DNA of 64,000 nt from Triticum aestivum. Its lineage: Eukaryota > Streptophyta > Magnoliopsida > Poales > Poaceae. Below are positions 31,900 through 45,085 of this stretch, one piece after another (within the stretch, counting starts at the first letter, position 1; each line of letters starts with the position of its first letter). The stretch lies in contig NC_057811.1 in the NCBI RefSeq assembly GCF_018294505.1, forward strand, positions 24,486,287 through 24,550,286, given 5' to 3'. A program made the translations under genes and the position numbers. The notes under the pieces were generated by a model. That model made no database searches. It was not told where the DNA came from and saw nothing but the letters and a program-made list of their open reading frames with translations.

Positions 31900-34800
31900 G
31901 AAGCCCAAGAGGACCCCAAAGTCGTCATTGGTATGTTCCCTGTTAATAACATAACCCCAATAATTTTATTTGACTCTGGGGCTTCCATTCTTTTATTTCG
32001 CGGAGTTTTGTTGCCCAAAACAAATTTCCTTGTTCGATTTCGAGAAAGAACATGCTGGTAGAATCCCCGGGATCTTTGCTCAGAAGAAATCTTGTCTGCC
32101 GTAACTTGGAAATTGATATCCAAGGAGTCCGTTTTCCAACTTCCTTGATAGTCATCGAGTCTGCCAAGTTAAACATTATTTTGGGAATGAATTGGTTAAC
32201 CCAATACCAAGTATGCATTAACTGCGCGGCCAGAGAAGTCACCTTGACAAGTCAGGTAGGGCAGACTACAAAATTCTATGCCCACAGAAGCATACCCAAG
32301 AAAGAGATAGTCTTCACCGTTGTGGCTGAAGAATTGGGATTAATTCCTTTGATCAGTGAATTTCCCGATGTATTCCCAGAAGAATTGCCAGGAATGCCGC
32401 CAAACCGAGAGCTTGAGTTTGCAATTGATCTTGTGCCCGGGACCGCACCGTTATACAAGAAGTATTATCGGATGCCTTCGTCAGAATTAGTGGAATTAAA
32501 GAAACAGCTTGATGAGATGCTCAGAAAGGTTATATCCGTCCAAGCTCTTCACCATGGGGATCACCCGCAATATTTCTGGACAAGAAAGATGGTAGTCTCT
32601 GTATGTGTGTGGATTACCGTCAGCTGAATGATGTCACTATTAAAAACAAATATCCACTACCCAGGATTGATGATTTATTTGATCAACTCAGTGGGGCAAA
32701 AGTATTCTCCAAAATTGATTTAAGGACTAGATACCACCAACTCAAGATCAAAAAGGAAGATATTCCTAAGACCGCATTCACTACCCGATACGGTCTTTAT
32801 GAATATACCGTTATGTCCTTCGGTCTCACCCATGCCCCTGCTTTCTTCATGCACATGATGAACAAAGTATTCATGGATTTCCTGGATAAATTTGTGGTGG
32901 TCTTCATCGATGATATACTTATATACTCAAAAGGTGAAGAAGAGCAAAAGGGACACCTCAGAGCTGTCTTACAAAGACTCCGCGATCATCAGCTATACGC
33001 CAAATTCAGTAAATGTGAGTTTTGGCTCAAGCAAGTTGGATTCCTAGGGCATGTTCTGTCCGTAGAAGGTATAGTCGTGGATCCAAGTAAGGTGAAGGAC
33101 GTGCTTGAGTGGATGGCACCCACGACAGTATCCCAAATCTGGAGTTTCCTTGGATTAGCCGGGTACTACCGTCGTTTCATTGAAGGTTTCTCTAAGATTG
33201 CCAAGCCAATGACAGAACTTCTCAAGAAAGATAAGAAATTTGGCTGGACTGAGGACTGTGAGAAAAGTTTCAATGAGCTGTAAATTAGACTGACAACAAC
33301 ACCTGTGCTGACTCTTCCGGACATCTACCGCAGCTTTGATGTGTACTGCGACGCCTCCAGGCAAGGTCTTGGATGCGTACTCATGCAAGATGGCAAGGTT
33401 GTAGCATACGCATCTCGTCAGCTATGACCCCACAAAGGGAACTATCCTACTCATGATTTGGAATTGGCCGCGGTTGTTCATGCTCTAAAAATTTGGAGAC
33501 ACTACCTCATTGGAAAAAGGTGTCAAATATTTACCGACCACAAAAGTCTCAAATATATATTTACTCAGCCAGACTTAAACCTACGCCAACGAAGATGGCT
33601 TGAATTAGTCAAGGATTATGATCTTGGAATTAATTATCATCCGGGTAAGGCCAACGTGGTCGCCGATGCAGTCAGCCGCAAGCCTGCCAGTCTGAATACC
33701 ATGATGGAGTCCTTGCCTCCCGAACTTCAGGAAGAGATCACTCAACTCAATCTGGTCATTATTGATACTAGTCTTGCTAATATGATGGAAGTTACTCCTA
33801 CCCTCGAGGATGAGATCCGCAAGGCCCAGTCAGACGACCCAGTGCTACAAAAACATATCAAGCGTATGTTAGAAGGCCAGACACAAGATTTCTCTAAGGA
33901 TCAGCAAGGTACACTAAGGTTCCGCGGAAGGATTTGTGTACCAAATCAAGCAGACTTAAGAAAGAAGGTATTGGCAGAAGCACATGAATCTTCGTATTCC
34001 ATTCACCCCGGAGGTACCAAAATGTACGAAGACCTTCGGCAGATGTTCTGGTGGGATGGTATGAAGAAAGACATCGCCTATTTTGTGGCTTGTTGCGACA
34101 TACGCAACAAAGTGAAGGCAGAACACTAGAAACCCGCCATACTCCTCCAACCCTTGCCCATTCCACAATGGAAGTGGGATGATGTCTGTATGGATTTTAT
34201 CACAGGACTACCAAGGACTCATCGAGGCAATGATGCAGTATGGGTCGTAGTGGACACATTGACCAAGGTAGCTCATTTTATTCCCATTAGAACCACTTAT
34301 CGAGCCGATCAGCTCGCACAGTTGTATGTGTCCAGAATAGTCAGTCTGCATGGAGTACCAAGAACGATCACTTCGGACAGAGGGTCACTTTTTACCTCTG
34401 GTTTCTGGTCACGTCTCCATCAAGCTTTGGGGACCACGCTAAAGTACAGCACAACTTATCATCCTCAGACAGATGGACAGACTGAACGAGTAAACCAAAT
34501 ACTCAAAGATATGCTTCGAGCATGTGCTTTGGCCCAAGGACCCAAATGGGAAGATTGTCTGCCGTATGCCGAGTTCTCCTACAACAACAGCTTCCAGAAC
34601 AGTCTAAAGATGTCACCTTATGAAGCTTTGTATGGCCGCAAGTGCCGCACTCCGCTAAATTGGTCTCAAACCGGAGATAGCCATATTTTCGAAACCGATC
34701 TCATGATGGAAGCTGAAAAGCAAGTCAAGGAAATCCGAGAAAGATTGCAATTGGCTAAATCCCGAGAGAAGAGTTATTACGATGTGAAGCACCGCCAGAT

Positions 34801-35264
34801 CAGTTTTGAACCCGGAGACCATGTATACCTCCGAGTCACCCCTATGAAAGGAGTCAAAAGATTTCAGACCCACAGAAAATTGGCACCCAGGTATATTGGT
34901 CCGTTTCTGGTTATGTCCAGAGTGGGTACTGTTGTAGATCAGTTGGAATTGCCCCCGGAATTGTCAGAAGTGCACAATGTGTTCCATGTCTCACAGCTAA
35001 GACGATGTATATCGCCTCCAGAGAAAAAAGACGGATATGTCAGAATTAGAGCTGGCTAAGGGTTTAACATATGAGGAGAAACTGTTCAGAATTTTGGATG
35101 AGATGGAAAGGGTCACTCGTAGTAAGGCGATAAAGTTTTATAAAGTGTAGTGGGAGCATCACACAGAGGAAGAGGCAACTTGGGAACGAGAGGAATTTCT
35201 AAAGGCAACCTATCTAGAATTGTTTTCCCGAGCAAGCGAATCTCGAGGACGAGATTCATCCTAA
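31900..35264 (+). pseudogene. Chromovirus pol: protease, RT, RNase H, integrase, chromodomain
   Basis: Protease site FDSGAS near 31970. RT in 32052-32627 and 32603-33283 ([48 protein letters not shown]). RNase H ([30 protein letters not shown]). Integrase to 34127 and on from 34154 (VCMDFITGLPR, ITSDRGSLFTS, HPQTDGQTERVN). The tail from about 35045 contains KLFRILDEMERVTRSKAIKF and EEATWEREEF, a Tekay-type chromodomain-like module. Breaks: frameshifts near 32050, 32540 and 35040; stops at about 33281, 33425, 34127 and 35148-35150. Confidence 0.9.
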
Positions 35265-35274
35265 GTGGGGGAGG
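35265..35274 (+). promoter_or_regulatory. Polypurine tract of the chromovirus
   Basis: GTGGGGGAGG, 4 bp upstream of the 3' LTR start at 35279. Confidence 0.75.
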
Positions 35275-35278
35275 TTTC

Positions 35279-37434
35279 TTACAGCCTGGTTTTTGCCCCC
35301 TCTTCTTTTTCTGACTTTTCATTGCCTTCTTATTTGAATTTGGGTTTTTAAATCATTTCAATTGGACTTAAACCCTTGGGCATACCCATGATTTTCACCC
35401 AAGTGGCTCATGTCTTCCCCAAGCCATCATTTCTTCTCTGATTAATCCCAAAATAATCCTAGGAATATTTTTCTTAAATGAAAAATATTCATTTTCTCTT
35501 CAAAAACCCTACTCAGCAACATATGCTCCAAAGCAACCCCCATTTTCTTTGCCAACAAAAATCTGAGAAAATTCCCAAATATTCTTTGAACCCTAGGGCA
35601 TCTTCCTGAGCAAAAATATAGCATCACTTTGTGGAATAGTTTTGCTACAGAAAATCTTTTCTGTTCTGGTCAAAAAAGTCAATTTCTACAGCAAGTATCA
35701 TTTTCCTTGATCCAATGAGGCTGATTTTTCTTAAGCATCATTACCTTCCTAAGAAACTACTAACCACCAAAAATCAGCCCTAAACTCTCTATGGTTTGGT
35801 CACAGTTAACTCCGCAAGTTACTGACCAGAAACTTACCATGAAGTAAACCACGCACCTAGAGCCCCTGGGCTCGACTCAAAGCATTGGAACGACCCAACC
35901 CACTAAGGATTGCACGCCAGACATGAATTTATGGCAAGCCGTGGCTCTATGCCAGAGTTCGCGCGGTGACCACACGTGTGCATGATGCCAATGTGCTAGT
36001 CGACGCACTCTGGATGCCGCCGCGTGCTCGCTTCCCCGACTACCGCACCTTGCCAAACCGTGCCACAATCTCCGTCTCGACGCCCTTATATCCTTGCTGG
36101 CGCTCACCGAGCCAACCCAACAGTGCGCCGCGCCACTGTGATCGTCGGCACCCCCGCTCCTTTGTTCGTCTCCGCCCTCCCACAGTGCCCGCGTGAGCTG
36201 TGTCGCCTTCTCCCCCTCTCACTAACGCTGTTCGTCGCGGGGCGCTGTGTTCAGAAGCCCTCCGGCGGAGCCCAATCCCCCTCCTCGCTCGCCTATAATA
36301 CAGCCCCTCCCCAGCCTCCTCGAGCATCACCAACTCCTCCTACACACTCCACAATGCAGTAGAAAGCCGCAGCCCGTCCGGGCAAGCCTCGGGCCGCCGT
36401 CTCCGAGCTCGAGCTCGCTGGCGATTCCCGCGGTTCACCCCCACCGTTCCAGTCCCTCCTGATCTCAAGCCACTTTTCTAGAGCCTCCGTGGTGCTTCAC
36501 TGGTGTCGTCTGACCACAATGGAGCCCCTGGTGCGGCCCCACATCACCGTCGTCTCCAACTCCGACGATCTCTACTTCCTGCTGCCGCTGGAGAAGCTCG
36601 TTCCGACCCCGTCCGACCACCCCTAGCTATTCTACGGGTACGGGCAGGTGCGCCTCGACCTCCTCCCGCATTCTATCCCTCTGGATCTGGCCAAGGAGCC
36701 CTCCTCGCCGGCGTGAGCTCAGGCGAAGCCTCGCCGCGCTCTGTTTCTCTCTCCCTCCCCCTCACACCTGACCAGCAGGGCCCGCTGTCAGCCTCTGCCC
36801 GAAGCGGTACGAGTAGAGGCGTATTCAGAGAATACGCCATCGACGTCACCCCTGGTTTCTGTTTTATTTAAATTTAATTCAAATAATCCAGATAACTTCA
36901 AACAGCCACAACTTTTTAACCCTAAGTCCAAATGAAGTGATTCTTTTTTGCATTGTGTTCTTAATGAAAAGATCTAGCAGCTCACCAAAAATGAGATTTT
37001 TCTCTGCTGTCTAGATTTTCTGGTGAGTTTCAGAGTGTTTCTTGATATTTTCTTTCTATGTTTTTAATTATTTTCAAAAGGTGAAGCTTGTCTTGAGGAT
37101 CACTTGGAGGAGTGTGAACCTCATCTGCACTAAGGCAAGCCATAGCAACATTTTCATGGTGCCATCTCAATATTTGGGATTTTCCAACTTGAATAATGAT
37201 TTAGTTCATGCATTTAAATCACTTAAGTAAATATTTATTTCTGTTGAATGCTTGTTTTGTTTGGTATGCTTAGTTTATAGTAGTTTGAGACTAACTAAGT
37301 TAGTTAAAGTCAGTAGAAGTAATATTTGGTTATGTAGAAATGAAATGACTATGAAAAAGACTAGTTTGATTAATATTCTCTTTAGTAAGAAAATGGTTTA
37401 TTTCAAGTTAATATCATGGCTAAGTTTTTGGAAT
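35279..37434 (+). repeat. 3' LTR of the chromovirus, truncated
   Basis: Matches the 5' LTR from its start to about position 28187 of that copy (2156 bp), then stops abruptly inside TTTTTGGAA at 37434. The remaining 1.35 kb is not seen later in the window. The junction is an A followed by TC. Confidence 0.88.
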
Positions 37435-37592
37435 CTTCTATTATATACTTAAAACAAAAACCAATAAGACACCACGTTCTTCCACATAAGCAAAAATAAT
37501 ATAGAGCGTTGATCTATAATATTTATGGCTAGGATTTAAAAATATTACGTTACATACCAAAAGTATATATATGTTGAACTGACACGCTACGA
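37435..37592. other. Unclassified AT-rich sequence, possible Helitron start
   Basis: Begins TCTTCTATTATATAC directly after an A of the LTR, with a T next in the intact LTR. This fits the Helitron rule of a 5' TC and insertion between A and T. It continues, after removal of the LINE, at 44756-44783 and perhaps 46191-47610. No Rep/helicase gene and no CTRR end with a hairpin are found. Confidence 0.3.
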
Positions 37593-37862
37593 AGTTGCAT
37601 GTATTTTTTAGAGGAAAAGGGCTCAAAAGCCCCAGTTCCATTTGCATTACCAAAAGAAACCACAAGAGGTTCGAATTCTGTTACAAGCACGCGGGGGGAT
37701 AAACAGCACACATCGCTGCCCCAGCAAAAGAGCAGACCGTGCCCACAGTCATCAATTCAAGGAGAAATTAAAAAACTACAGTCTCAAAGGGAGCTACATC
37801 CAATAAGCAAGGAAATCAAGCGATATCACGATCTCGCAGCACCTCCGAGCACATCTGTAGGC

Positions 37863-40800
37863 CTAGCCAGGATCCGGCCAAAGCAGGAGGGGTGGGGATC
37901 TTGCTAACTGCTCCAGCTTCCGCACTAAGTATAGCACTTTTCCTTTGACAGGGCCTGAGCATCGGACCGCCCAGCTGTCCAAAGAAGCAGCAATGTTCCT
38001 CCACAACACCTGCATCCCAATCCAGGGGGTATGATTGAAGCACATGTCATTTCGATATTTCCATAAAGTCCACAGAGTAGCAGAGTGTAGCAAACAATCT
38101 GCTGGGTGATTCTTGTTAAAGGACCACCATTCAAGCATGTCAGACACAGACATCCCAGAATGGCTATTAAAAATGTCCCCAATCACTCTCCATAGTTCTA
38201 TCGAAACAACACAACCAAAAAATAGATGCTCAATAGTTTCAGGATCACTACAGAAAAGGCAGGTAGCATCTTCTACCGTTTGTCTCTTCTGAAGATTATC
38301 CCTAGTCAACACTTTTTTTTAACATAAGCCAAAGAAATATATGAATGCGAAGGGGAACTTTGATATTCCAGATGGATAGGAGATCCCCAGGGTGAATCCC
38401 TCTAAAATTAACTACATTATAAAAGGACTTAACAGTATAAACACCTTTTGAATCATAATTCCAACAAACAGTGTGTACTTTGTCTATTAGCACAGTATTT
38501 TTAATGAAGCTGAATAGATCATTCCACTCAGCTAGCATATCACTGGAAAAACATCTCCTGAAAGAGATTTTTAGATTAGTGCCGTCCCAGACATCGCTCA
38601 CAGTGCTATTCTGTTCATTGGCAATACTATATAAACTCCAATACTTAGTAGCCAGGGTGGTATGGCCAATCCACTGGTCTTCCCAAAATGTGATGCTCTT
38701 GCCATTCCCAATAATCCAGGAATATCCTATGTTTGCAGCGTTAGCAGCCGACAGGACTATGAGTGTTCTATTTGGCATCAATGACTTGTTTCCAAATCTT
38801 GCCCTCATCTAAAAAGTATCTCTTAATCCAGGAAGCTAACAAGCAAAGGTTCATATCTACAATGTTAGGGATGCCAAGGCCCCCATGCTGCTTTTGCAGG
38901 GTCACACAATCCCAGGCAGCAAGGTGATATTTGTGGTGCCCTCATAATCATCCCGAAAGCAGTGAGCCAGCTGGGAATTAATCAACTTAATGGCCCATTT
39001 GGGAAATTTGAAAATACCCATAAGGTAACTAGGTATAGTGGCCAAGCAGGTTTTCACTAATGTGAGCCTCTTGCCAGAGGATAGTAACCTGCCTCTCCAC
39101 CCAGCCCCTTTCTTAATTATTTTATCCACAGTAGGTTGAAGTTCACATTTTTTCAGTTTTCTATGGTGAAGAGGGGCTCCTAAATATTTAATAGGGAAAT
39201 CACTTAATTTGCAACCAAGGATTTGAGCAAATATGTTTGCTTCATCCCCATTCACATTAATAGGAACCTGATCACATTTATGAAAGTTGATCCGCATCCC
39301 AGAAATTTGTTCAAAACAGGATAGCAACCATTTAAGGTTCCTGGCATGAGCATGGTTATTACTCAAAAATAATAAAGTGTCGTCAGCATATTGCATACTA
39401 ATAATGCCACCTGGGTTGGAACTGGGAAACAAACCCTCCAGGATGTTATTCCTAGCAGCTTTAATAAGAATTCTAGTAAAAACATCAGCTACTAAGTTAA
39501 AAAGTCGAGGGGAGTAAGGGTCACCCTATCTGACACCTTTACCAGCAATAAAATAATCACTATTGGCATTATTTATATTAACCCCAATAGATCCCTTGTG
39601 TAATAAAGAAGTAACCTTCTTCATCCACCTAGAACTAAAACCCCTCCTGTGCATCATATCAAGCAAGAAATCCCTGTTGATCATGTCATAGGCTTTCTCA
39701 TAGTCTAGTTTAAATACAAACCAGATTGTTTGCTGGAGTACACAGAATGAATAATTTCATGAACTGTGATGATACTCTCAGCAATATATCTGCCTTTTAT
39801 GAAGGCTGTGTGGTTCAAGGAAATTAAATCTTTGCAAATGGGGCCAAACTTATTAGTGGCACATTTGGCAAAGATCTTGAAACTACAATTAATCATAGCA
39901 AGTGGTCTAAATTTTTCTATCTTGCTAGCATCAGCCTCTTTAGGAACTAGAGTTAATAAAGAGAAGTTGAGTATATATAGATCTAGCTCATCATTCTCCC
40001 AATCACGAAATAAAGCAAACAAGTCACCTTTAATAAGGTCCCAAAATTGTTGATAAAATAAAAATGGAAATCCATCAGGCCCAGGGGCTCCTTCTCCATA
40101 AGAGCCGAAGACAACCTCTTTTATCTCTTTTTCAGAGAAGGGGGCATCTAGTATGTTGTTATGAACATCAGTAACTTTCTCACCATCTTCCCAAAAGTCA
40201 TCTCTTAGGTTGATGTTGATTTTCTCTTGGTAACCAAATAGTTTTTTATAGTAACCAACAACAACTTTCATAATATCATTATGATCAGTCACATTACCTG
40301 CTTCTCCTTCTAGCACCATAATCTGTTTCCTCCTCCTCTTCTGATTTGCTATAGCTTTAAAATAGCCAGCATTCAGGTCTCCTTCAAGCACATCCCTCTC
40401 TCTGGATCTCTGCCTGGCCTTGATTTCCTCCTTCCTCCAAATTTCCTCCAAGTCACTTGCAATTTTTTTAATTCTGCAGTTAGTGTTAGGGGAAGGAGGG
40501 TTAGTTTCAGAGATAATATCTAAACAGTTATATTCAGCCACCAGAGCTTGTTTCTGTCTGTTTTGATCAGCCTCATAGTTGGCCATCCACCCTTTGATGG
40601 CTTTTCTGGAGTTCCTAATTTTGAACTGCCAAATATCTATAGCCTTAGTAAAGGGGCAGGTGGCAGTCCAGGATTTAATAACCACCTCTCTAAAGCCCTC
40701 AACCTCCAGACACCATTTCTCAAATCTAAAATGTTTACTTTTGGGAATGGGGAAGGCACAAGTGTTAAGAACCAGAGGGGTGTGATCACTCCCCAATCTA

Positions 40801-41456
40801 GGATGGGCTTTGAGATGTATCCCAGGAAATTCAGAGGCCCAATCAGTGGACATGAAAACTCTGTCTATAGTAGCCATCACTAGATTGTCCTGGTTGTTAC
40901 CCCATGTGAACTTCCTCCCATTAATTTTGAGCTCTATTAGGCCAAATTTGTTAATCCAATCATTAAAGAGGTCAGCCCAGTGCTGATTGATAGCACCAGT
41001 GTTTTTATCACTAGCCTCTCTAATTAAATTGAAATCTCCACCTTCTAGAGTGGGGCCTATCCAGCCAGCTAGTATGGAATGTAGCTCATTAATGAATTGC
41101 ATTTTAAACTGGTCATAGGCAGAGCCATAGACAGAAATAACTCTCCAAACAGAGCAATTCTGTCTGTTCCTAAGTAAACAGGAAATGCAGTAATTATGTA
41201 GATCACATTGAACTATGTCATATATATCTATCTTAACTCCAATCAAGATCCCTCCTGCAGTATTACTAGCAGGGAGCCATTTCCAATGAAAATTGGATCT
41301 GGGATCAAAAGCTTCAAGTTGAAGAATAGTAAACTCTTCTTTTTTGGTCTCAGAAATACAAATAAAATCAGGACTGTTGGCTCCAATGAGCTCTTTTAAT
41401 TTTTCAACCTTATTAGGGCCATTAAACCCTCTAATATTCCAGAAAACACCTATCAT
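37863..41456 (-). pseudogene. LINE ORF2: endonuclease, reverse transcriptase, zinc-binding C-terminus
   Basis: Starts at 41456 (MIGVFWNIRGFNGPNKVEKL). APE-type endonuclease with ICISETKKEE, LEGGDFNLIREA and RLGSDHTPLVLN nicks target DNA. RT follows in the same frame to 39705 (LTLVPKEADASKIEKFRPLA), then in other frames: YADDTLLFLSNN near 39400 (active site YADD), GAGWRGRLLSSGKRLTLVK, and from 38808 WIIGNGKSITFWEDQWIG. The last part (38312-37863) carries the zf-RVT pattern (CLFCSDPETIEHLFFGC). At least three frame breaks (about 39710-39440, 38890, 38310). Confidence 0.9.
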
Positions 41457-44400
41457 TTAAGATCAAAGTTAATTTTCCTTCTTCCTTTGCAAGAAGAGGA
41501 TTTTTGAACCTCAATCCAGGGGGAGTCTGAAGTAGAGGGCCCATTACTATGTGCCCCCACTTCTGTCTCAACATTATCCCTAGGATCAGGCTCAGTACAT
41601 CTGAATTCCTCACCAGTAATATCTATACTGGGAGGCAGAAATATATCAGGATTTTCAGAATTAAATTTAGCAATTCTATCTAATTCTACATTCTTGATAA
41701 TGCAAATATTCTCCCTGATGTTATCACTGCTAGTACCCAGGCTAATCCCTGAGCATTCTACAGTTTTCAACAGAAAGGTATCATCAAGACATGCCAAGGA
41801 GTTTTGGGTACCTTTTCTCAACATAGGTTTTTCCAGGTTCTTGATTTGCTTCAACTCTTGAGCTTTCTGGATAGCAGGCCTGTTATCCTTCTTGTTCCTG
41901 GTACTAACCCTGGAGGCCACCACAGGGCCCCATTTCTGCTGAGTGTTGATGTTCTTATGCACCACAGGTTTTGCTACTTCAGCAGCAGCTTCAAATTGTT
42001 CCAACAGAGGGGCACCAAAGTTGACATTTTGGTTCTTATTCACCATCTCCAGGAAGCTTTTGGTCATGGGGGCACCCAGCAACTTGGAGGAGACCATATT
42101 AGAGCAACTGGCAACAGGGGCAGGAGTGGAGCACATTTGAGCAGTCCCATTAGTCCCAGCAGCATTAGTTTTATCTTTGATAGTTTGGTTACTATTACCA
42201 GTGTCCATATCTTCTCCAAGCAAATCATCCTCACTTGTGTCGAATTCCTCGTCAGTGTGCTTTTTCTGTGAAGGATTGTCATCAGGGCCTGGAGGTATGT
42301 CTGACTGACCACTCCCTAACCCAGTTTCCACAGAGAATTTTATCAAATACAACTCAAGGTTAATCTCCACCATTCTATCTCCGGGAATCTTGGTAGTATC
42401 TATCACAGCAACCTGAATCCTCACCTTCTCATAAAAGCTTCTGAAAATAGTGTGCCAATCCACATTTACAAGGACACCAAGCATAGTAGATATCTGAGAA
42501 ATAATGTTCCAAGATATCCATTTGGGAGGTATCCCTTCAATCACAATCCAAGTTTCCTCCAGATAATCAAAAGCTGGCATCTCTCCACTCCAATCACTGA
42601 AGGAAACAATCACTCCTTCCTTCTTCAGGTTGATGGAGGGGTATTCCACTAGTTCTTTGATCTTTTTGTTGGGGGGGACCTAACAATAAATTTTTTGCTG
42701 TCATATCTCCTGATCTACCAGGGCCAATTGGTTTTCCACATCTCAGAAAAGCAAACCCCCAGCTATGTTTCATTAATCTCACCTTTTTCAACTAACACTA
42801 GCCCAACATTCCTCATATTCAGCCATTCACTGTCTTCCTTGCCACCAGTCTCTATATGGAAAAAACCCAGTCCATTACTGGCACTCCCCCAGTACATAGC
42901 TGCTGGATATGGCTTGTACCAGGTAGGGCAGGAGTCCATATGGTGGCCAGGTGTCTTGCATATGAAGCAAACTTTGGGGATGGGGCACATACCAACAAAA
43001 TGCCCAGGCTGTCCACAGTTATAACAGATAGCTCCAACATATTTGGGATCAATGTTGAAGGAAGCCAAATCTTCACTGGGGGCACTTGTCTGCACAGTTG
43101 TCTGCCTGTTCTTCTGATTCTTCTTCTTCTTGTTCTTGCTGGACTCTGGCTGACTGCTCTGCACATTGTCTCCAGCGGAAGATCCACTCCCTCCAAACTG
43201 ATTTTGCTGCATCTGAGGATTAAACGGCTGTGGGAACACCTGAGTAGGAGGCATGTATTGAAAGGGGAACTGCTGATGATTCACCCACTGTGGCATCTGC
43301 TGTAACTGCTGCATCTGAGGATTCCAACCCCCTTGATATCCATACATCTGCCCTCCTGCCTGCATCATAGCTTGAGCAGAACCGACTGGAAACAGAGGGG
43401 GCTTGGCGTAGATCGACATCTGCGGCGGTGTAGCTTGAGCCACCTGTGGAGCCAGCGGCGGCGGAGCGACCCCCACCTGCACCGACGGCGTGGGAGCAGG
43501 GGGACGGCCAGTGCGGCCCCTCCCCGAGCCGTATCGCCCTCCACGACTGCTGCCATCACGACCTCCCCCAGCCATCTTGATAATGGAGGCGAAAGGGATC
43601 TTGCCCGATTTCCTTGCCCAGTAATCTCTAGAGAAGGAGAAGAATTTAGGAGCTGTCAATCGATCCGCACTACCGACCGGGTGGCAATCTGCTGCAGAGA
43701 ATTCGCCAGAAATAAATTTGTCTTTCCGAATCCACACCAGATTGGATCTGCCGGACCTACTATGGATCGTACGAACCCTAGCTTGCCCTCGCCTGGGGCC
43801 CTGGAGTGGATCAGCAGGGGGAGACGCCTTTTGAAGGGGCGCCACCACCTCTCCCGCAAAAGGAATGGGTACAGGGCAACCGGGGTCCGCCACTATCAGC
43901 TCACTGATCTGCAGGGCCCTCCTGGCAGAGGCTCTCCGACCCCCTCCTCGCCTCACCGGCGAGCTGAACGGCAACGGCGGAGGCGAAGAACGACCACTCC
44001 CACAAGCATTGCTCCTCATGAGCGCCATAGGTGAGCCTGGAGGCGTGGCGTCTTGTGCTCCATCCAGGTTCAGTCCCGTATCGACGGCGGCTGCCAGGAC
44101 GAGATGCCTTGCAGAGGCGCACCCGAAGGAATCACTCCAAGCATGCCCTCCCATCTCAGAGCTCTGCGGGGATCTTCGGATTTCACCTCTACCCTTGCCC
44201 ACTTCACGAAATCGGCCGACGGGGAGTGCGGGTATGGGGGCATCCTCTGCCTCTCCACCACTGTAGCCTCGTCGTAAATCCGCTTCGCCAGAAGCCTCTG
44301 TTCCTCTTCCGCTCGCAGACGACAGGATTCTGCAAAATTGCTCGCTGCAGCTCGCGTGACCGGATCTCTCGCGGCCGCCACCGCCTGATGTGCCGCCTTC

Positions 44401-44627
44401 CACTCCTGGACCCATCAGATCCACGACGCAGTGGCGTCGCGTATCCTTGTCGCCCGATCCACCCAACTCTGACTCCCCTCCGCCATGGCTATGGGCTGCG
44501 GGATCGGTGAGATCAGTCTCACCAGCCCCGTCAGATCTTCCTGAACATGGGGAGGGAAACGGGTGGGGGAAGGGGGAGGGGGAGCGGCCTCGGCCGCCGG
44601 CGCCGGCCTTCGACGCCTAGGAGGCAT
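41453..44627 (-). pseudogene. LINE ORF1: RNA-binding protein with CCHC knuckles, broken
   Basis: The clearest part runs from MAGGGRDGSSRGGRYGSGRG (43575) through a Gln/Pro/Met-rich region to two zinc knuckles (CYNCGQPGHFVGMC, CFICKTPGHHMDSC). After a break near 42700 it resumes at 42649 with a DUF4283-like part (FDYLEETWIVIEGIPPKWIS) and a long charged tail ending at 41453. The stop overlaps the ORF2 start by 4 bp. Upstream, 44627-44070 is another protein-like frame in minus (AEEEQRLLAKRIYDEATVVE, ADFVKWARVEVKSEDPRRAL) with one TGA near 44415, so ORF1 may really start at 44627, with a frameshift near 44080. Confidence 0.8.
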
Positions 44628-45012
44628 GTCGCGAGGACCGCGCGGCGAGATCTACGGCAGGGGCAATGGCGGGCGGGAGGCGTGAGGTCGCCGTGGTTAG
44701 GAGCGTGGGGAGCGTGGTTAATCTGTTGTATGCTACCTCTGCCAGTTGCATGTATAAATCTTGCACACGTTCCATTAAAAAAAGGAAAGAGTCCAAAACA
44801 AATCTTGAACTTGTAGACGAAAGGTAAATCGAACACTAAACTTTAAATCCCTGAAATCAACACACCGAACTATGTAATCCCGGTCTACATTAAACCTTGA
44901 GCGCGTTTTCAAAGGGATTATCAATGTGGTAGCAGGTCGAACCGGGATCGTTGGCGAGTGGGCCGGCCCACCAAATACAAAACGTGTTTTTCGACTTTAA
45001 AATAGCAAAAAG

Positions 45013-45085
45013 ACAATACCCAGGGGTAATCGAACTTTAGATCTGGCGCTGTTGACCTCGTCGTGTAGCCACTCCACCACTTAAC
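45013..45085 (-). other. tRNA-like Pol III module in the left MULE TIR
   Basis: On the minus strand: an A-box-like GTGGAGTGGCTA, then GCGCCAGATCTAAA and the B-box-like AGTTCGATTACCC (45038-45024 region), then T5 (45011-45007). It resembles a Leu/Ser-type tRNA body without a good acceptor stem. It points out toward the left end of the element. Confidence 0.35.

Larger units (their letters stand above)
25979..37434 (+). mobile_element. Gypsy chromovirus (Tekay type) with truncated 3' LTR
   Basis: 5' LTR 25979-29538, PBS at 29544, an ORF before gag, gag, pol ending in a chromodomain-like region, polypurine tract at 35265-35274, and a 3' LTR from 35279 that stops at 37434. The integrase tail followed by a chromodomain-like region is the mark of the Tekay lineage. 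Pol has several stops and frameshifts, so it is not autonomous. No TSD can be checked because the right end is missing. Confidence 0.9.
37605..44743 (-). mobile_element. LINE (non-LTR retrotransposon), about 7.1 kb, near full length
   Basis: Flanked by a perfect 12-bp TSD AGTTGCATGTAT (37593-37604 and 44744-44755). The 3' end is at the left: on the minus strand the element ends GGGCTTTTGAGCCC...CTCTAAAAA. ORF1 and ORF2 lie in the expected order. The 5' end at 44743 has a GC-rich leader. Both ORFs carry frameshifts or stops, but the long TSD and full length suggest a fairly recent insertion. Confidence 0.92.

Noticed and set aside
31102..31908. 268-codon minus-strand open frame
   Set aside because: Antisense shadow of the chromovirus gag.
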